From Rugalucina vietnamica (taxonomy: Eukaryota > Mollusca > Bivalvia > Lucinida > Lucinidae): 64,000 nt of DNA. The notes under the pieces are model-generated. The model was given only the letters and a program-made list of their open reading frames with translations, ran no database searches and had not been told where the DNA came from. The stretch is from positions 41,422,188-41,486,187 of the forward strand of contig OZ024872.1 of assembly GCA_964017185.1 (NCBI GenBank), in the 5' to 3' direction. How positions within the stretch are numbered: position 1 is the stretch's first letter; every line of letters begins with the position of its first letter. The position numbers and the translations under genes were made by a program. Positions 34,093 to 44,077 of the stretch are shown one piece after another.

Positions 34093-35376
34093 ATGGATAA
34101 TACAGCGGACGTTAGCATGGAGCTTAATATAGAGAAGAAAGAAAAGCTGAACCAGCTGCTTGAAGAATTACATGATAAAGCTGCAATTGACTACAATAAC
34201 ACAGAGATCAAAGACATTGAATCTGCCGTGCATGAGATGATGTGGAAGATTGCAGAAGGGATAAACAAACATGGTCATTTTAAGATTTCTCGTCTTCAAG
34301 CTTGTGGAAGTATGGCGGAAAAGGTGTCGGTATGGAAACACCTCAAGTGTGGCGAGGAATGTGATGGGCTGAAAGAAGATGACGCGTTTATCGAATTTGA
34401 CTTTTTGCCCATTTTAGGTGAATTCAGTGACGAGAACACTGAAAGCGGGTGTCCTGAATGTGTAGAAGTAAATATGCCTGAGCTATTCAAAATTATAAGG
34501 ACAGGAGAAACCCCATTGTATGATGAATATGACTTGAAAAGTCAGGTTTTTGAAGAAGGGATAGCTAGTGCTGGGTCTCTGTTTGAATGTATCCTCCCAG
34601 ACATGCCTGATTCAAGCAGTGTTACTTTTAAACATAATTCTAGTCTTTGTGTTCGTGAGTGTTGCGTAGTCAGAGATACTGGTGAATTGCAGCTGAATTC
34701 TGTGATTCCTATAAAGCCCTTTGGCCAAAATGGCCAAACACCAGCGAAATGTTCTTTAATACTGCAGTGGAAAAGTAAAGCTGGTTCTTTAAAGGCTCCT
34801 AACGCTTTATACACTCAATCACGGGAAATTCAAGTACTGCCAATTTTCATCGACTTTGTACCGGCTTTGGAAAGCCCAGATACACATAAAGGTGATAATG
34901 GATATGAATATGAGATATTCGTAATTCCAAAGTCATGCAACTTCTGTAAAATCATTTCCACGATATGGAAAAGATCAATGTTTTTGTCAGAAATTCATAC
35001 TGTAGCCAATGAAATGACGAACAAGCATCGGAAGTGTTACCGAATAATCAAGCTTCTTCTGGAAGTGATGGACGACACGATTGTTAACTACTCATTCATT
35101 GACCAGTATCATGTCAAAACTGTTGTCCTTCACCATAACAGAACGTGCTTGGATACCTCAGACAAGGTAGCAAACTGTGTATTGCAAATATTTCGAGAGC
35201 TAATACATGCACACAAAACAGAGATTTTGAAATCCTTTCATTCTGTTAAGAGATTTAGATTTCTCGATATTAGAATGTCTGGTGCCTACAGCTCATACCT
35301 TGAGAAGTTGTGTTCTGTAAGCACGAATGACTCTTTGGATACATTTGTTAATAAAATCAAAGCATGTTCTATATAA
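34093..35376 (+). CDS. Mab-21/cGAS-like nucleotidyltransferase (cGLR candidate) 2
   Basis: 427 residues in one exon. The ATG at 34093 (AAAATGG) is chosen because the longer frame starts only with TTG, and because this aligns with paralogue 1. Landmarks: GS at 72-73 in CGSMAEKVSVWKHL, E101 and D103 in AFIEFDF, D254 in PIFIDFVPALES, and the Mab-21 helix segment SEIHTVANEMTNKHRKCYRI at 299-318. The catalytic triad is intact and the spacing matches paralogue 1, so it is predicted to be an active nucleotidyltransferase of the cGAS-like receptor type. The cGAS zinc ribbon is not evident. The strongest divergence from paralogue 1 is at residues about 110-175 and 260-290. An acceptor TTTTTTTCCAG ending at 33858 suggests an upstream UTR exon. 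Confidence 0.88.
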   Translation: MDNTADVSMELNIEKKEKLNQLLEELHDKAAIDYNNTEIKDIESAVHEMMWKIAEGINKHGHFKISRLQACGSMAEKVSVWKHLKCGEECDGLKEDDAFIEFDFLPILGEFSDENTESGCPECVEVNMPELFKIIRTGETPLYDEYDLKSQVFEEGIASAGSLFECILPDMPDSSSVTFKHNSSLCVRECCVVRDTGELQLNSVIPIKPFGQNGQTPAKCSLILQWKSKAGSLKAPNALYTQSREIQVLPIFIDFVPALESPDTHKGDNGYEYEIFVIPKSCNFCKIISTIWKRSMFLSEIHTVANEMTNKHRKCYRIIKLLLEVMDDTIVNYSFIDQYHVKTVVLHHNRTCLDTSDKVANCVLQIFRELIHAHKTEILKSFHSVKRFRFLDIRMSGAYSSYLEKLCSVSTNDSLDTFVNKIKACSI

Positions 35377-35506
35377 ACTTCTAGAGGCGAGCGTTCTGCC
35401 TTTTGCATTACTCAGACTATAGGATTAGAAACAAAGGTTCCAATGTATGTGATTAACCTAATTATTGCTGTACAGAAAATGTACATGTTGTTTATTTCTG
35501 TTTTGG

Positions 35507-36957
35507 TTAGCTCACCTGAGCCGAAGGCTCATAGGTGAGCTTATAGTATACCCATGCTCCGGCGTCCGTCCGTCGTCCGTCCGTCGTCGTCCACAATTTC
35601 AAAGATCTTCTTCTCTGAAACCGCTGGGCCGATTGTTCTCATATTACACATACACTATCTACAGGTAGGGGGAAAGAATAATTGTGTTTTTGTTTTGATC
35701 GGATAAGGACTCTGGTTGCTATGGTAACTTATGCTTCCCATAGACTTATAATGGAAACCAGTGAAAATTGCCAGTTTTTGCTGTCTTGTTGGAGGTATTT
35801 GAATTTTGTTTTTGCAGAAATGTTTATTGAGTAGTCCTCTACATTTCATGTGACTTTTGTCCTAATCCTTTATTTTGATTGGTTGCAGGGGCCCCATATA
35901 GGGCAAAATTTCGAAAAACATTCAAAAATCTTCTTCTCAGAAACTGTCAAGGGGATTAAGCCTGTACTTTGTATACATGTTCCTGATAGTGACCTCTACA
36001 TAATTTGTGTTTTTTATTCCAGGCGGATAAGAACTCTGGTTGCTATGGCAACTTAAAGTTTCTATAGACTTATAATGGGAAAAGTGGAAATCAGCTATTT
36101 TTCCGCTAAAAATGCAGACATTTGAATTTTGTTTTTGCAGAAATGTTTATTGAGTAGTGCTTGACGTTTCTTGTGAGTTTTGTCCTAATCCTTTATTTTG
36201 ATTGGTTGCTGCCCCCCCCCCCCCCCAAAAAAAAAAAACAAAAAAAAAAAAAACATTCAAAAATCTTCTCCTCAGAAACTGTCAAGTGGATGAATCTTGT
36301 ACTTTGTATACATGTTCCTGACAGTAGCCTCTTTATAATTTGTGTTTTTTTTTTATTCCAGTCGGATAAGAACTCTGGTTGCTATGGTTTCCATAGACTT
36401 ATATTGGGAAAAGTGGAAATTAGCTATTTTTTCTGGACCAATTGTTGGTATTTGAATTTTGTCTTTGCAGAAATATTTATTGAATATATCTCTATGTTTC
36501 ATGTGACTTTTTTCCTAATCCTTTATTTTAATTGGTTGCTGGGGCCACATAAAGGGTAAAACTTCGAAAAACATTTAAAAATCTTCTCCTCAGAAAATGT
36601 CTATGGCATGAAGCCTGTACTTTGTATACATGTTCCTGACAGTAGTCTCTACATAATTTGTGTTTTTTATTTCAGTCGGATAAGAAATCTGGTTGCTATG
36701 GCAACTCAAAGTTTCGATAGACTTAAAACGGGAAAAGTGAAAATTGGCTATTTTTTTTCTGGTCCAATCGCAGATATTTGAATTCAATTTTTGCAGAAAT
36801 GTTTATAAAGTAGTCCTCTACAGTTTGGTTGACTTTTGTCCTAATCCTTTATTTTGATTGGTTGGTGGGACCCCATAAAGGTCAAATTTTTTAAATAGAT
36901 ATTTGGTTAATATAGCAGATCTCAGGTGAGCGTTTACAGGACCGTTGGTCCTCTGGT
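35507..36957 (+). mobile_element. Mollusc interspersed repeat (CTCACCTGAGCCGAAGGCTC family), copy 2
   Basis: Starts GTTAGCTCACCTGAGCCGAA and ends CTCAGGTGAGCG..GGTCCTCTGG. It contains GTCCGTCCGTCGTC repeats and four units of about 325 bp (GTTGCTATGG at 35715, 36039, 36378, 36692). A C14/A-rich tract is at 36210-36254. Confidence 0.85.
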
Positions 36958-37047
36958 ATATATGCGTTTATATATACATTGCCGCGGCCGAGGAAGAGAA
37001 GACTGTTTTTCTATTTTACGATGCTTGTGTATGCACTCCGGATACTA

Positions 37048-37162
37048 GGTATAATGATAGTACGGCCATGCAATATACAGATTTTACTAAAGGTAAAAGT
37101 AGTCAATGATCAGGAAATGGCGCAATCGGAAATAATTCCCACTCCAAAAGCTGTAAAAATTG

Positions 37163-37195
<33 letters not shown>

Positions 37196-37262
37196 CAATT
37201 AAAAGTTATTTTATCATATTTCTGCTTAAAACATACTTTGAGGATACACGGTAGAACCGCGC
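37048..37262. mobile_element. MITE family A, left half
   Basis: ATAATG.TAG..CGGCCATGCAATATACAG at the left end, then the first palindrome arm (CATACTTTGAGGATACACGG, TAGAACCGC). The right half is missing. A 30-A run lies at 37163-37191. Confidence 0.7.
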
Positions 37263-37595
37263 TCAGCTGACCCTGAATTGCCGTGACCCACCCATGACTC
37301 AACTATAAGTAAAAAAGTAAAAGTAGGCAATGATCAAGTTATTGCGCAATCAGAAAGAAATTCGGCCCACTCTAAAAACAGAGGTGGGGAAAAAACTAAA
37401 TCAACAGTCAGGTACTTATACTAAGAAAACATATCGTAAGTCGAGTGAGCAGCTATTTTCCAAATAGATGGCCGCTCAAATTCCCAAACTGAATTAAAAA
37501 TAGTGAAAACGTACAAAGGTGCAAACAGCTCATAAATACACCAAAACATTTATCAATAAGAAGCAGAACAGAAGTATTAAAGTATATTTTAAAAC

Positions 37596-37675
37596 CAACA
37601 AGTTGAGCTGTGCAGTTACTGATCCGCACCTTTGTTATACGTATGCAGATTGTTGGTTTTCTGATCAAGCGGCTC
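37596..37675. mobile_element. MITE family B, right-end fragment
   Basis: GAGCTGTGCAGTTACTGATC, then GCAGATTGTTGGTTTTCTGATCAAGC followed by GGCTC, matching the right third of the clean copies. Confidence 0.65.
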
Positions 37676-37797
37676 ATTTATCTTTTCAATGAGAGGAGTT
37701 TTGTAAACAGTTAGTCTAGAAGACTTGGAATCACACAATGAGCCATTTACACCGTACAGACAACAAAATATGTAATAAAACATAAGTATTTAATGGC

Positions 37798-37800
<3 letters not shown>

Positions 37801-37856
<56 letters not shown>
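37801..37856. repeat. (TC)n microsatellite
   Basis: About 27 CT dinucleotides. Confidence 0.97.
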
Positions 37857-37859
<3 letters not shown>

Positions 37860-38090
37860 GACCATAGAATGAACAATAGGTGATATGTAATACACTACGC
37901 TATTGAAAAATACTTTTGTCATTTAAAACTGTTGATAATACAAGGTAAGAATGAAAGTTACATGCTGTCGTCATTTAAACTTTATACTTACTTAAGTTTA
38001 ATTTTTGTCCATGTTTTGTTGAAACTGTAGGTGCTGTAGAAAAATGTCTTAACTGAGGAAAATGATCGGAAACTGGAAATATAGAATTGT

Positions 38091-38121
<31 letters not shown>

Positions 38122-38330
38122 GTGGATATAGTACCAGAGTAACATTTTCTTGTTGATTTTCTTTTCAAAATTGATAATATTAGTCTTAAACAATAGTGCA
38201 ATTTTCGCAAAACACAAACAGGCACTAAACAGCTAAAGGGCGGCTGCAAGTTTGTCGTGTCAAACTTCAGGACATATAATCAATGCATTTAGTAAATTGA
38301 TCAATCACACCAAAACAACAATATACAATT

Positions 38331-38827
38331 TCACGTGTTGCCCTACCAAATCAAAGCCTAAAATGTAACTAAGAACGAGCATTTACCTGCGAACATGCGG
38401 ACAAGCAAGAGTACAAAAAGTTTGGGAGCAAAAAGCGGCGACGAACTTTCAAAAACGAAACTTTGTGCAAACTCACCAAATATGTAATTTAGACATAAGA
38501 TGTAAAAGTTGTAATGGTCAACATTTGTTTCGATCTATGCAACTGTAAAGCCCATTTTGTCCAACAACAAGTGGGTTAATTAGAACACATAATAATCCCG
38601 TTGGAAAAGAAGGCAGTTCTTGGTCAATAATTACTTTTTGTTGATAAACTCTAAATGGAATGGTGCTTATTGATGTATTGTGCGGTTTTTCGAACTTTCC
38701 CAGTCCGAGGCGTTCCTGATTTAGATTCATTTAGACTATTATATATATTATAAAGGTACTTCCATTTATATGGCAGTCCTGTAATTCTTACTTGACCTAC
38801 TCAGTGTCATTAAAGTACAGCATGACG

Positions 38828-38859
<32 letters not shown>

Positions 38860-39757
38860 GGATGCATTTGACATGATAACGTTTTATTTCCATTGGCCGT
38901 ATCGGAACTGGATCCTATTGGCATTTGACATCATGGTTTAGATATAATCCCTAACAAAAGACATATTTTAAACTCAGTCACGTACCCTTTTCTATGCAAT
39001 ATGCCTGCATATGAATAATATAACATGTATCATTTGATTTTCTGGCTTAAAACATCTTTATTTTCATTGAAAATAACGAAAGCCTTAGGCCGATTAAAGC
39101 ATTTCCCTTGCCGATTAAACATGCTATCGGACATGTCTTAAATGATGAAATAAAAGGATTAGACATGAAATCAAATTCTACGAAGTTGCATGTTAGACTA
39201 TGTGGAGTAAAAAGGAAAAAAAAGCTATGCTACATGTATCGCGCTTTTAGATGAACATCAGGAAAACATGCCCATGAATTGTACACCCCATACCCCACTT
39301 TTATATAGTTCAACAGATTTTAAGGGGTACACCTATTTTTCTGATTTTTGCTCCAAAACATAGATTGTGGGTACTCTAACGTGTACCCACAATCTATGTT
39401 TTGAGCAAAGATAAGAAAAATATCATTTTTTTTTCTACTGAAATTTTCACTCTTTTGCAGCTCAGGAAAAATCTGTATATTGCATGGGCGTCTTCATAAT
39501 GTTCGAATATTGGCTCAGTAGATGAGAAAGATCGGCGTCCGCTAGCTGACTTTTTCTTGTCCCAAATCTAGCCAAGAATGATTGTTTTTTCTTCAATGCC
39601 GTTTCAAAGCGGTTCTACGGTAATTTATATTTTCTCTATCTGTTTAGTTTGTCTCCTTCGTGTGCTCTTCAATATTTGCTTTGGTTGATGGTAGCAGTAT
39701 GACCCACTTGCTGTGAAAGAGCGAGTCGTCATGCTCGCCATATGCATGTTTTATAAG
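38331..39757. repeat. Segmental duplication, copy 2 (orphan 5' flank)
   Basis: Paralogous to blocks of 28159-33790 but without the hammerhead insertion, both MITE B copies and the 2.2-kb repeat. It carries its own MITE A (39257-39505) and a poly-A run (38829-38854). No cGLR coding sequence follows it. Homology fades near a CAG/AAT microsatellite at 39758-39797. Confidence 0.82.
39257..39505. mobile_element. MITE family A copy with shortened palindrome loop
   Basis: AACATAGATTGTGGGTACTC directly followed by TAACGTGTACCCACAATCTATG. The GC-rich core of other copies is deleted. Ends are AACATGCCCATGAATTGTAC and GTATATTGCATGGGCGTCTT. Confidence 0.82.
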
Positions 39758-39934
39758 CAGCAGCAGCAGCAATAATAATAATAATAATAATAATAATATA
39801 CAAATCTGAAATTATGCGTTGACCGGTCTGCTTCGAGAAAATGACCTATTGAGGCGTTTACTTTTTTGTGGGTTAGTCTAATAGTAAAACTGGGGAGTAC
39901 AGGGGAAAACATGTTGTTGTTTTTTTCTCGGCTT

Positions 39935-40098
39935 ATTTTGGTTCTTAATATAGATTATTAGTACTGATAGTTCTAAAGTCTGTCCACAAACAATGCCTGG
40001 AACAAAAATAAGAAAAACAATTCAAGTGAAAATTTTCGATTTTTACAACTTTGAGTAACGTTTGTATATTGCAAATGGCTTTCGTAATGGCTGGACTC
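39935..40098. mobile_element. MITE family A, decayed copy
   Basis: The right half is recognisable: ACAAAAATAAGAAAAACAATTCAAGTG.., then GTATATTGCAAATGGCTTTCGTAATGG. The palindrome is largely lost. Confidence 0.55.
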
Positions 40099-40327
40099 GA
40101 TTTCCTATAACTAACTTGGATGTGTGTGTGAAGCATGATAAACTTATATTTAAACGATCAAAATGACAATCGAAAATGTGTTTTTGGAGCTCGTTTTAGA
40201 CCATGTTTTGTCATATTAAGTCACAGTTGCTAAACACTGCTGTCGCTGAAACTTCAAACTTGGACCCATTTTACATCAGGTACAATTATGTAGTCATAGT
40301 ACTTCCAGCGTTTAGTTAAAAAATAAA

Positions 40328-40590
40328 ATGAGTTCCATTAAGAACAGTGAAAACATTAATGAGAATTGGTCATACCGCGGTTTCGGCTACTCAAGCCTCG
40401 TCAGTGACCCTAACATTCTGGCAACATGAAGCCATAGAAAATACTGACTGCAATTCTAAAAAATTTAAATGGGCAATCAATCTAAATAGAGCTAAACAAT
40501 GAAAAAAATATTTTAGAACAATGTGAAATGAGTCTACCTGAACTGATAATAAATTTCTTATTTCTCATAATATTATGAACAAATATAATA
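40328..40590. mobile_element. Hammerhead repeat, single copy
   Basis: Diverged relative of the 28238 and 28614 units: GAG.TCC.TTAAGAACAGTGAAAACATTAAT, hammerhead block, then CTGATAATAAATTTCTTATTTC. It adjoins the LINE fragment that follows. Confidence 0.75.
40368..40409 (-). ncRNA. Hammerhead ribozyme (type I), intact core
   Basis: Minus-strand reading: GGTCA (stem I), CTGACGA (core, N7 = C), GGCT-TGAGT-AGCC (4-bp stem II), GAAA (core), ACC-GC-GGT (short stem III including A15.1-U16.1), A17 as cleavage-site nucleotide, then TGACC, which pairs perfectly with GGTCA. All invariant hammerhead nucleotides are present. Very short stem III is typical of metazoan and Penelope-associated type I hammerheads, which often work best as dimers (recalled knowledge). 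Cleavage is predicted between A17 and the U of TGACC. Confidence 0.85.
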
Positions 40591-40599
40591 TAAGTTCAG

Positions 40600-40925
40600 C
40601 CCAGCACGAGAACATTTGGACGACGTATATTCTGTAATTTCAAAGCCTCTCTGAAGGATTTCGACATACCAATGGGGCCTTGGGAACAGACTGCACAGGA
40701 CCGATTAAAGTGGCGAGGTCTCATCAGCAAAGAAGCAGCTCTCTATGAAGGAAAGAGAATCTTTGAAGCTGAAAGAAAGCACAGAGAATGCAAAGCCAAG
40801 ACCAATGGGCCTCCAGCAGATCCCATGCCTTTGACTTGTGACTTGCTCGACTTGCAACCGACAGTTTAGAGCTAGAATTGGCCTAGTCAGCCATCAACGA
40901 ACTCACATTCATACATGAACCTTAT
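40600..40925 (+). pseudogene. LINE C-terminal fragment with C2H2-type finger
   Basis: The frame reads FKASLKDFDIPMGPWEQTAQ, then RLKWRGLISKEAALYEGKRI, and reaches LTCDLLDLQPTV. After one frame change the next frame gives CNRQFRARIGLVSHQRTH and a stop at about 40917. The C-x-F-x-L-x2-H-x3-H pattern is the finger that ends this LINE type. The only long open part is 40672-40869. Fragment, not functional. Confidence 0.8.
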
Positions 40926-41129
40926 TCGTGGAATAATGATGGCCTTTCTCATTAGTGAGAGACGAACGACCAATTTTGATTATCAAGCCTGACAAAAATG
41001 TTGTTGAATGAACCAGAAAGTAGGGTAAAATGACAGAATTAGAAAAGGTAAGCAGCAGTGACAATTTCAGTTGTATGGGGTTTCCGTTGCTTTTGTAAAT
41101 CTGCGAAAAGCTCTTGTTTAGCTGGTGTG

Positions 41130-41652
41130 TTTCTTTTGCTCCGGATTTTCAGTAAGTTATTGGGCGCCCGTTGATCTTCATCGTCGGGCAGCCTAGTGAA
41201 TCTGCGAGTCCTCGTTTTAGGTTCTTCATAGTGATTATCATGATTTATTTGTTTGTCCTTGATGATTCACTGACTAGTAAGAGATTCACCACGAGGACCG
41301 AACAACGAACTTAATGTTGTGAACCTCTGCAGGTTATGGCCATGTAAAACTAGTTTAAGCCCGCCATTAATTTTATATCACTCATCATTCCATTGCGATA
41401 CTTCTGTTGTGAATCTTAATGTTTTATGTCTTGGTGTTGAATTTTGCACAGTTTGCACCTTATGTGCGTTTTCATATTTTAGTTAGGTTTGGGTAACTGA
41501 GTGGCCACCTATTGGGAAATAGCTGCTCACTCGGCTTACGATATGTTTTCTTAGTATAAGAACCTTTAGTTTTTCCCAGCTCGGTTTATTGGAGTGGAAT
41601 TTTCTTTCTGAGTGCGCCATTTCCTGATCATTGCCTACTTGTACCTTTTTCT
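41130..41652 (+). mobile_element. Penelope-like element 3' region, copy 3
   Basis: Matches the 3' regions of copies 1 and 2 from GCTCCGGATTTTCAGTAAGT through TGAGTGGCCACCTATTGGG to CCTACTTGTACCTTTTTCT. At 41335 CCTCTGCAG is followed directly by GTTATGGCCATG, so it also lacks the LINE that sits in copy 1. Confidence 0.85.
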
Positions 41653-41751
41653 CAAAGTAAACTTGAACTAAAAATGGAATTTTGTATAGTGATAAATTTG
41701 CTAAATGTCTATTGCAAATTTTTGGGTGTTAGATTCCCATGATGTCTTGTG

Positions 41752-41803
<52 letters not shown>
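41752..41803. repeat. Poly-A tract, about 52 A
   Basis: Longest homopolymer in the window. It follows TTTGGGTGTTAGATT.CCATGATGTCTTGTG, a sequence shared with 2255-2280. Confidence 0.95.
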
Positions 41804-41807
<4 letters not shown>

Positions 41808-42107
41808 GATCCTTATACTACTCGAAGAAGTATACATATACTGTTTGGTTTCATTGAAAAACAACAACATGGAGGAGAATATTTTGAATTTTGTTTTTCT
41901 TTTCATTTAAAAGCACACCACTTTTTTCCTTCACTCTGCCAGCAGACTAGGTATATTTTTCTGATCTATTATACATGTACATATCTCCATCCGTTTCAAA
42001 ATAAACAACTTACATTCACATTTATTCAATATCACAGTTTAATGCTCATATTAAAAAAGTTACGCGCGCATTATTTTAAAAGAATATGCTAGGACAGACT
42101 GTATCAG

Positions 42108-42382
42108 GAAAACATGTCAGTGACATGTATACCTCCTTGAACCCCATTTTTATATAGCAAAACTGGGGTATGGAGGAATACACATATTTTTCTTATTTTT
42201 GTTCCAAAACATAGATTATGGGTACTCGTTAGAACCGCCTTGCCGAGGCGGTTATAACGTGTACCCACAATCTATGTTTTTAGCAAAATTAAGAAAAATA
42301 TCAAAATTTTCAGCTGAAAATTTCCAATTTTTAAAGCTCAAAAAATCTATCGATTATTGCATGGGTAAGTTTTCATAATGGT
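42108..42382. mobile_element. MITE family A copy
   Basis: AACATAGATTATGGGTACTC..CCGCCTTGCCGAGGCGG..CGTGTACCCACAATCTATG, flanked by the usual ACCCCATTTTTATATAG..CTGGGGTATGGAGG arms. Right end ATTGCATGGGTAAGTTTTCA. Confidence 0.87.
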
Positions 42383-42611
42383 TTGTGGAGGATTTGGTCA
42401 TAGACCCGATGTCAGTGTTTCGTCTGAACCGGTTTAATTAAAAGGGGTAGGAATACGGGATGATATTTAAATCCTCCATTTTAATATACCTGGTGATGTT
42501 AGTTTATTCCGTCGGCATATCAGTTTTGATGCTATCATTGTTAAATTGCGTTTGGCAAGATATACTTTAAGATTTCTTTCTTTTTTCTTCAAACTGGGTG
42601 CTTTTAACTCG

Positions 42612-42622
42612 TTTATTTTATT
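42612..42622 (-). terminator. Polyadenylation signal(s) of SIS-like gene
   Basis: Two overlapping AATAAA hexamers on the minus strand about 125 nt past the stop codon of the neuropeptide exon, at the expected distance. Confidence 0.55.
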
Positions 42623-42744
42623 CAGAAACATCGGTAAGTTCTAGCAAAAAATAAATAGTCTGAAATTTTGAAATCTCCCGGATGAACACATTGATCACGT
42701 GGTATCGTCGTAATGAATATTCATAAAGTACGTCATAATTGACG

Positions 42745-43005
42745 TCATAATTTTAGACAGCTGTCAATCAAAACGCTATGACGTGTGCGTCGACAACAGT
42801 CAGTGTATAACTCGGCGTTGTTGTATAGTCTTGCACAAACGTAGCATCTGGTGTGTTCCTTCTGGTCGAAGGCGCAGAGTCCTACTCTAAAATCCATAGA
42901 TCGTGGTACGAGGTGGTGGCGTGCGCGCAGGTGAGGGCGGGCAATAGCGCCGGATACCAGAAGAAGCAGAACTAGCTGGAGACACACGGATGACTTCTGT
43001 ACCAT
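42745..43005 (-). CDS. Sodium-influx-stimulating (SIS) peptide-like secreted neuropeptide
   Basis: 86-residue precursor encoded in one exon. The start is the ATG at 43005, three bases after a splice acceptor (TATTTCTCGTTGCAG|AGT). The frame upstream of it opens only with TTG. Residues 1-22 form a signal peptide (hydrophobic CLQLVLLLLVSGAIA). The mature part has six cysteines (44, 54, 57, 70, 71, 83) in the order C-x9-C-x2-C-x12-CC-x11-C within LCAFDQ..RCYVCARLYN..YTDCC. I recall the same CYxCA...CC...C pattern in the pond-snail SIS peptide, a neuroendocrine factor acting on ion transport. Function by homology only. Basic RARHH and PR sites before residue 37 could be processing sites. At least one upstream exon is expected beyond 43008. 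Confidence 0.72.
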   Translation of the reverse strand: MVQKSSVCLQLVLLLLVSGAIARPHLRARHHLVPRSMDFRVGLCAFDQKEHTRCYVCARLYNNAELYTDCCRRTRHSVLIDSCLKL

Positions 43006-43139
43006 ACTCTGCAACGAGAAATAGCGATAACGAGTTAATCAGATGATCATGGTACAAATATATTGTGCAAATAGTAATACCGTACATAGTAAATGAGAAG
43101 AAAAAGAAAGAAAGAACGAAAAAAAAAAAGATGGCACAT

Positions 43140-43385
43140 CATGCAAACTTGTCCATGCAATGAATGTCCTCTTAAGCCTAATTTCAAGAATGGTGAAAAT
43201 CGGGATTACAAAGAAAACCTCATTTTTGCTTTTGCTCCAAAACATAGATTGTGCCGAGGCAGATGTATCCATAATCAATAGTTTGAACAAAAATACTGAA
43301 AAAAGTCTTCTTTTTTTCACTTTGACAGCATAAAAAAATCTCAGTAAATTGCCTGCCAGGTAGTTTTTGTAATGGTAGCAATATG
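43140..43385. mobile_element. MITE family A, degenerate copy
   Basis: AAACTTGTCCATGCAATGAATG at the left, GCTCCAAAACATAGATTGTG..CCATAATCAATAGTTTGAAC in the centre, AAATTGCCTGCCAGGTAGTTTTTGTAATGG at the right. It lies just upstream (5') of the SIS-like exon. Confidence 0.65.
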
Positions 43386-44077
43386 CCAATATCTATGAAC
43401 AATTTAATGATAAAATGGACCCAACTCATAGAACAACTAAAGGCAATATCAGTGGAGGAGAGATGCCCAATTGAGTATCACTGACCTAGATTGCTTTGAC
43501 AGGTAAATGTTACTATTAATAGCAATTTGATACTCAATTGGGCATCTTTTTGTCATTTTTATAGTACTCTCAGAAAATCGAAAAAATGTATCACAGTTTT
43601 TAACCGATTTCCACCAACTTTGGAGAGCTTAAAGATGAATAAATTTCCAAACTTTTGACCGTTCAGATTTTTTTTAATTGTCTAGAAAAAAAGTTATTAC
43701 GGTTTAAAATCAGGATTTTTTTCTGATTTTCTGTGATTTCTATTTGGGAGCTAGAAAAAAAAGTGATGCCCATTTAGGAAACTGTGATTCCTATTTAGGA
43801 ACATATAATAAGATCTATGATTCCTGAATGGGATACATATAATCTGTTATGCTTCCTGCTTAAGAACTTTGTTTACCAGAGCCTCACTGACTTAACTGTC
43901 ATTTTATTTTCTGAATACCTTTCTGTATCTCATATCGATCATAGAGATGTTCCACATTCAACCTTTTTTTATTTTAATGGCCAGAGTGTATTTTAAGTTC
44001 AGTTTCACAATCATTTATACAGGTGCGTTAAGTTATTAATATGCCCCTGCCATATTCAGAAATAAATTGACAACTCT

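Noticed and set aside
41739..42092. 117-codon ORF starting in poly-lysine
   Set aside because: The start depends on the 52-A homopolymer and the rest is non-coding in character.
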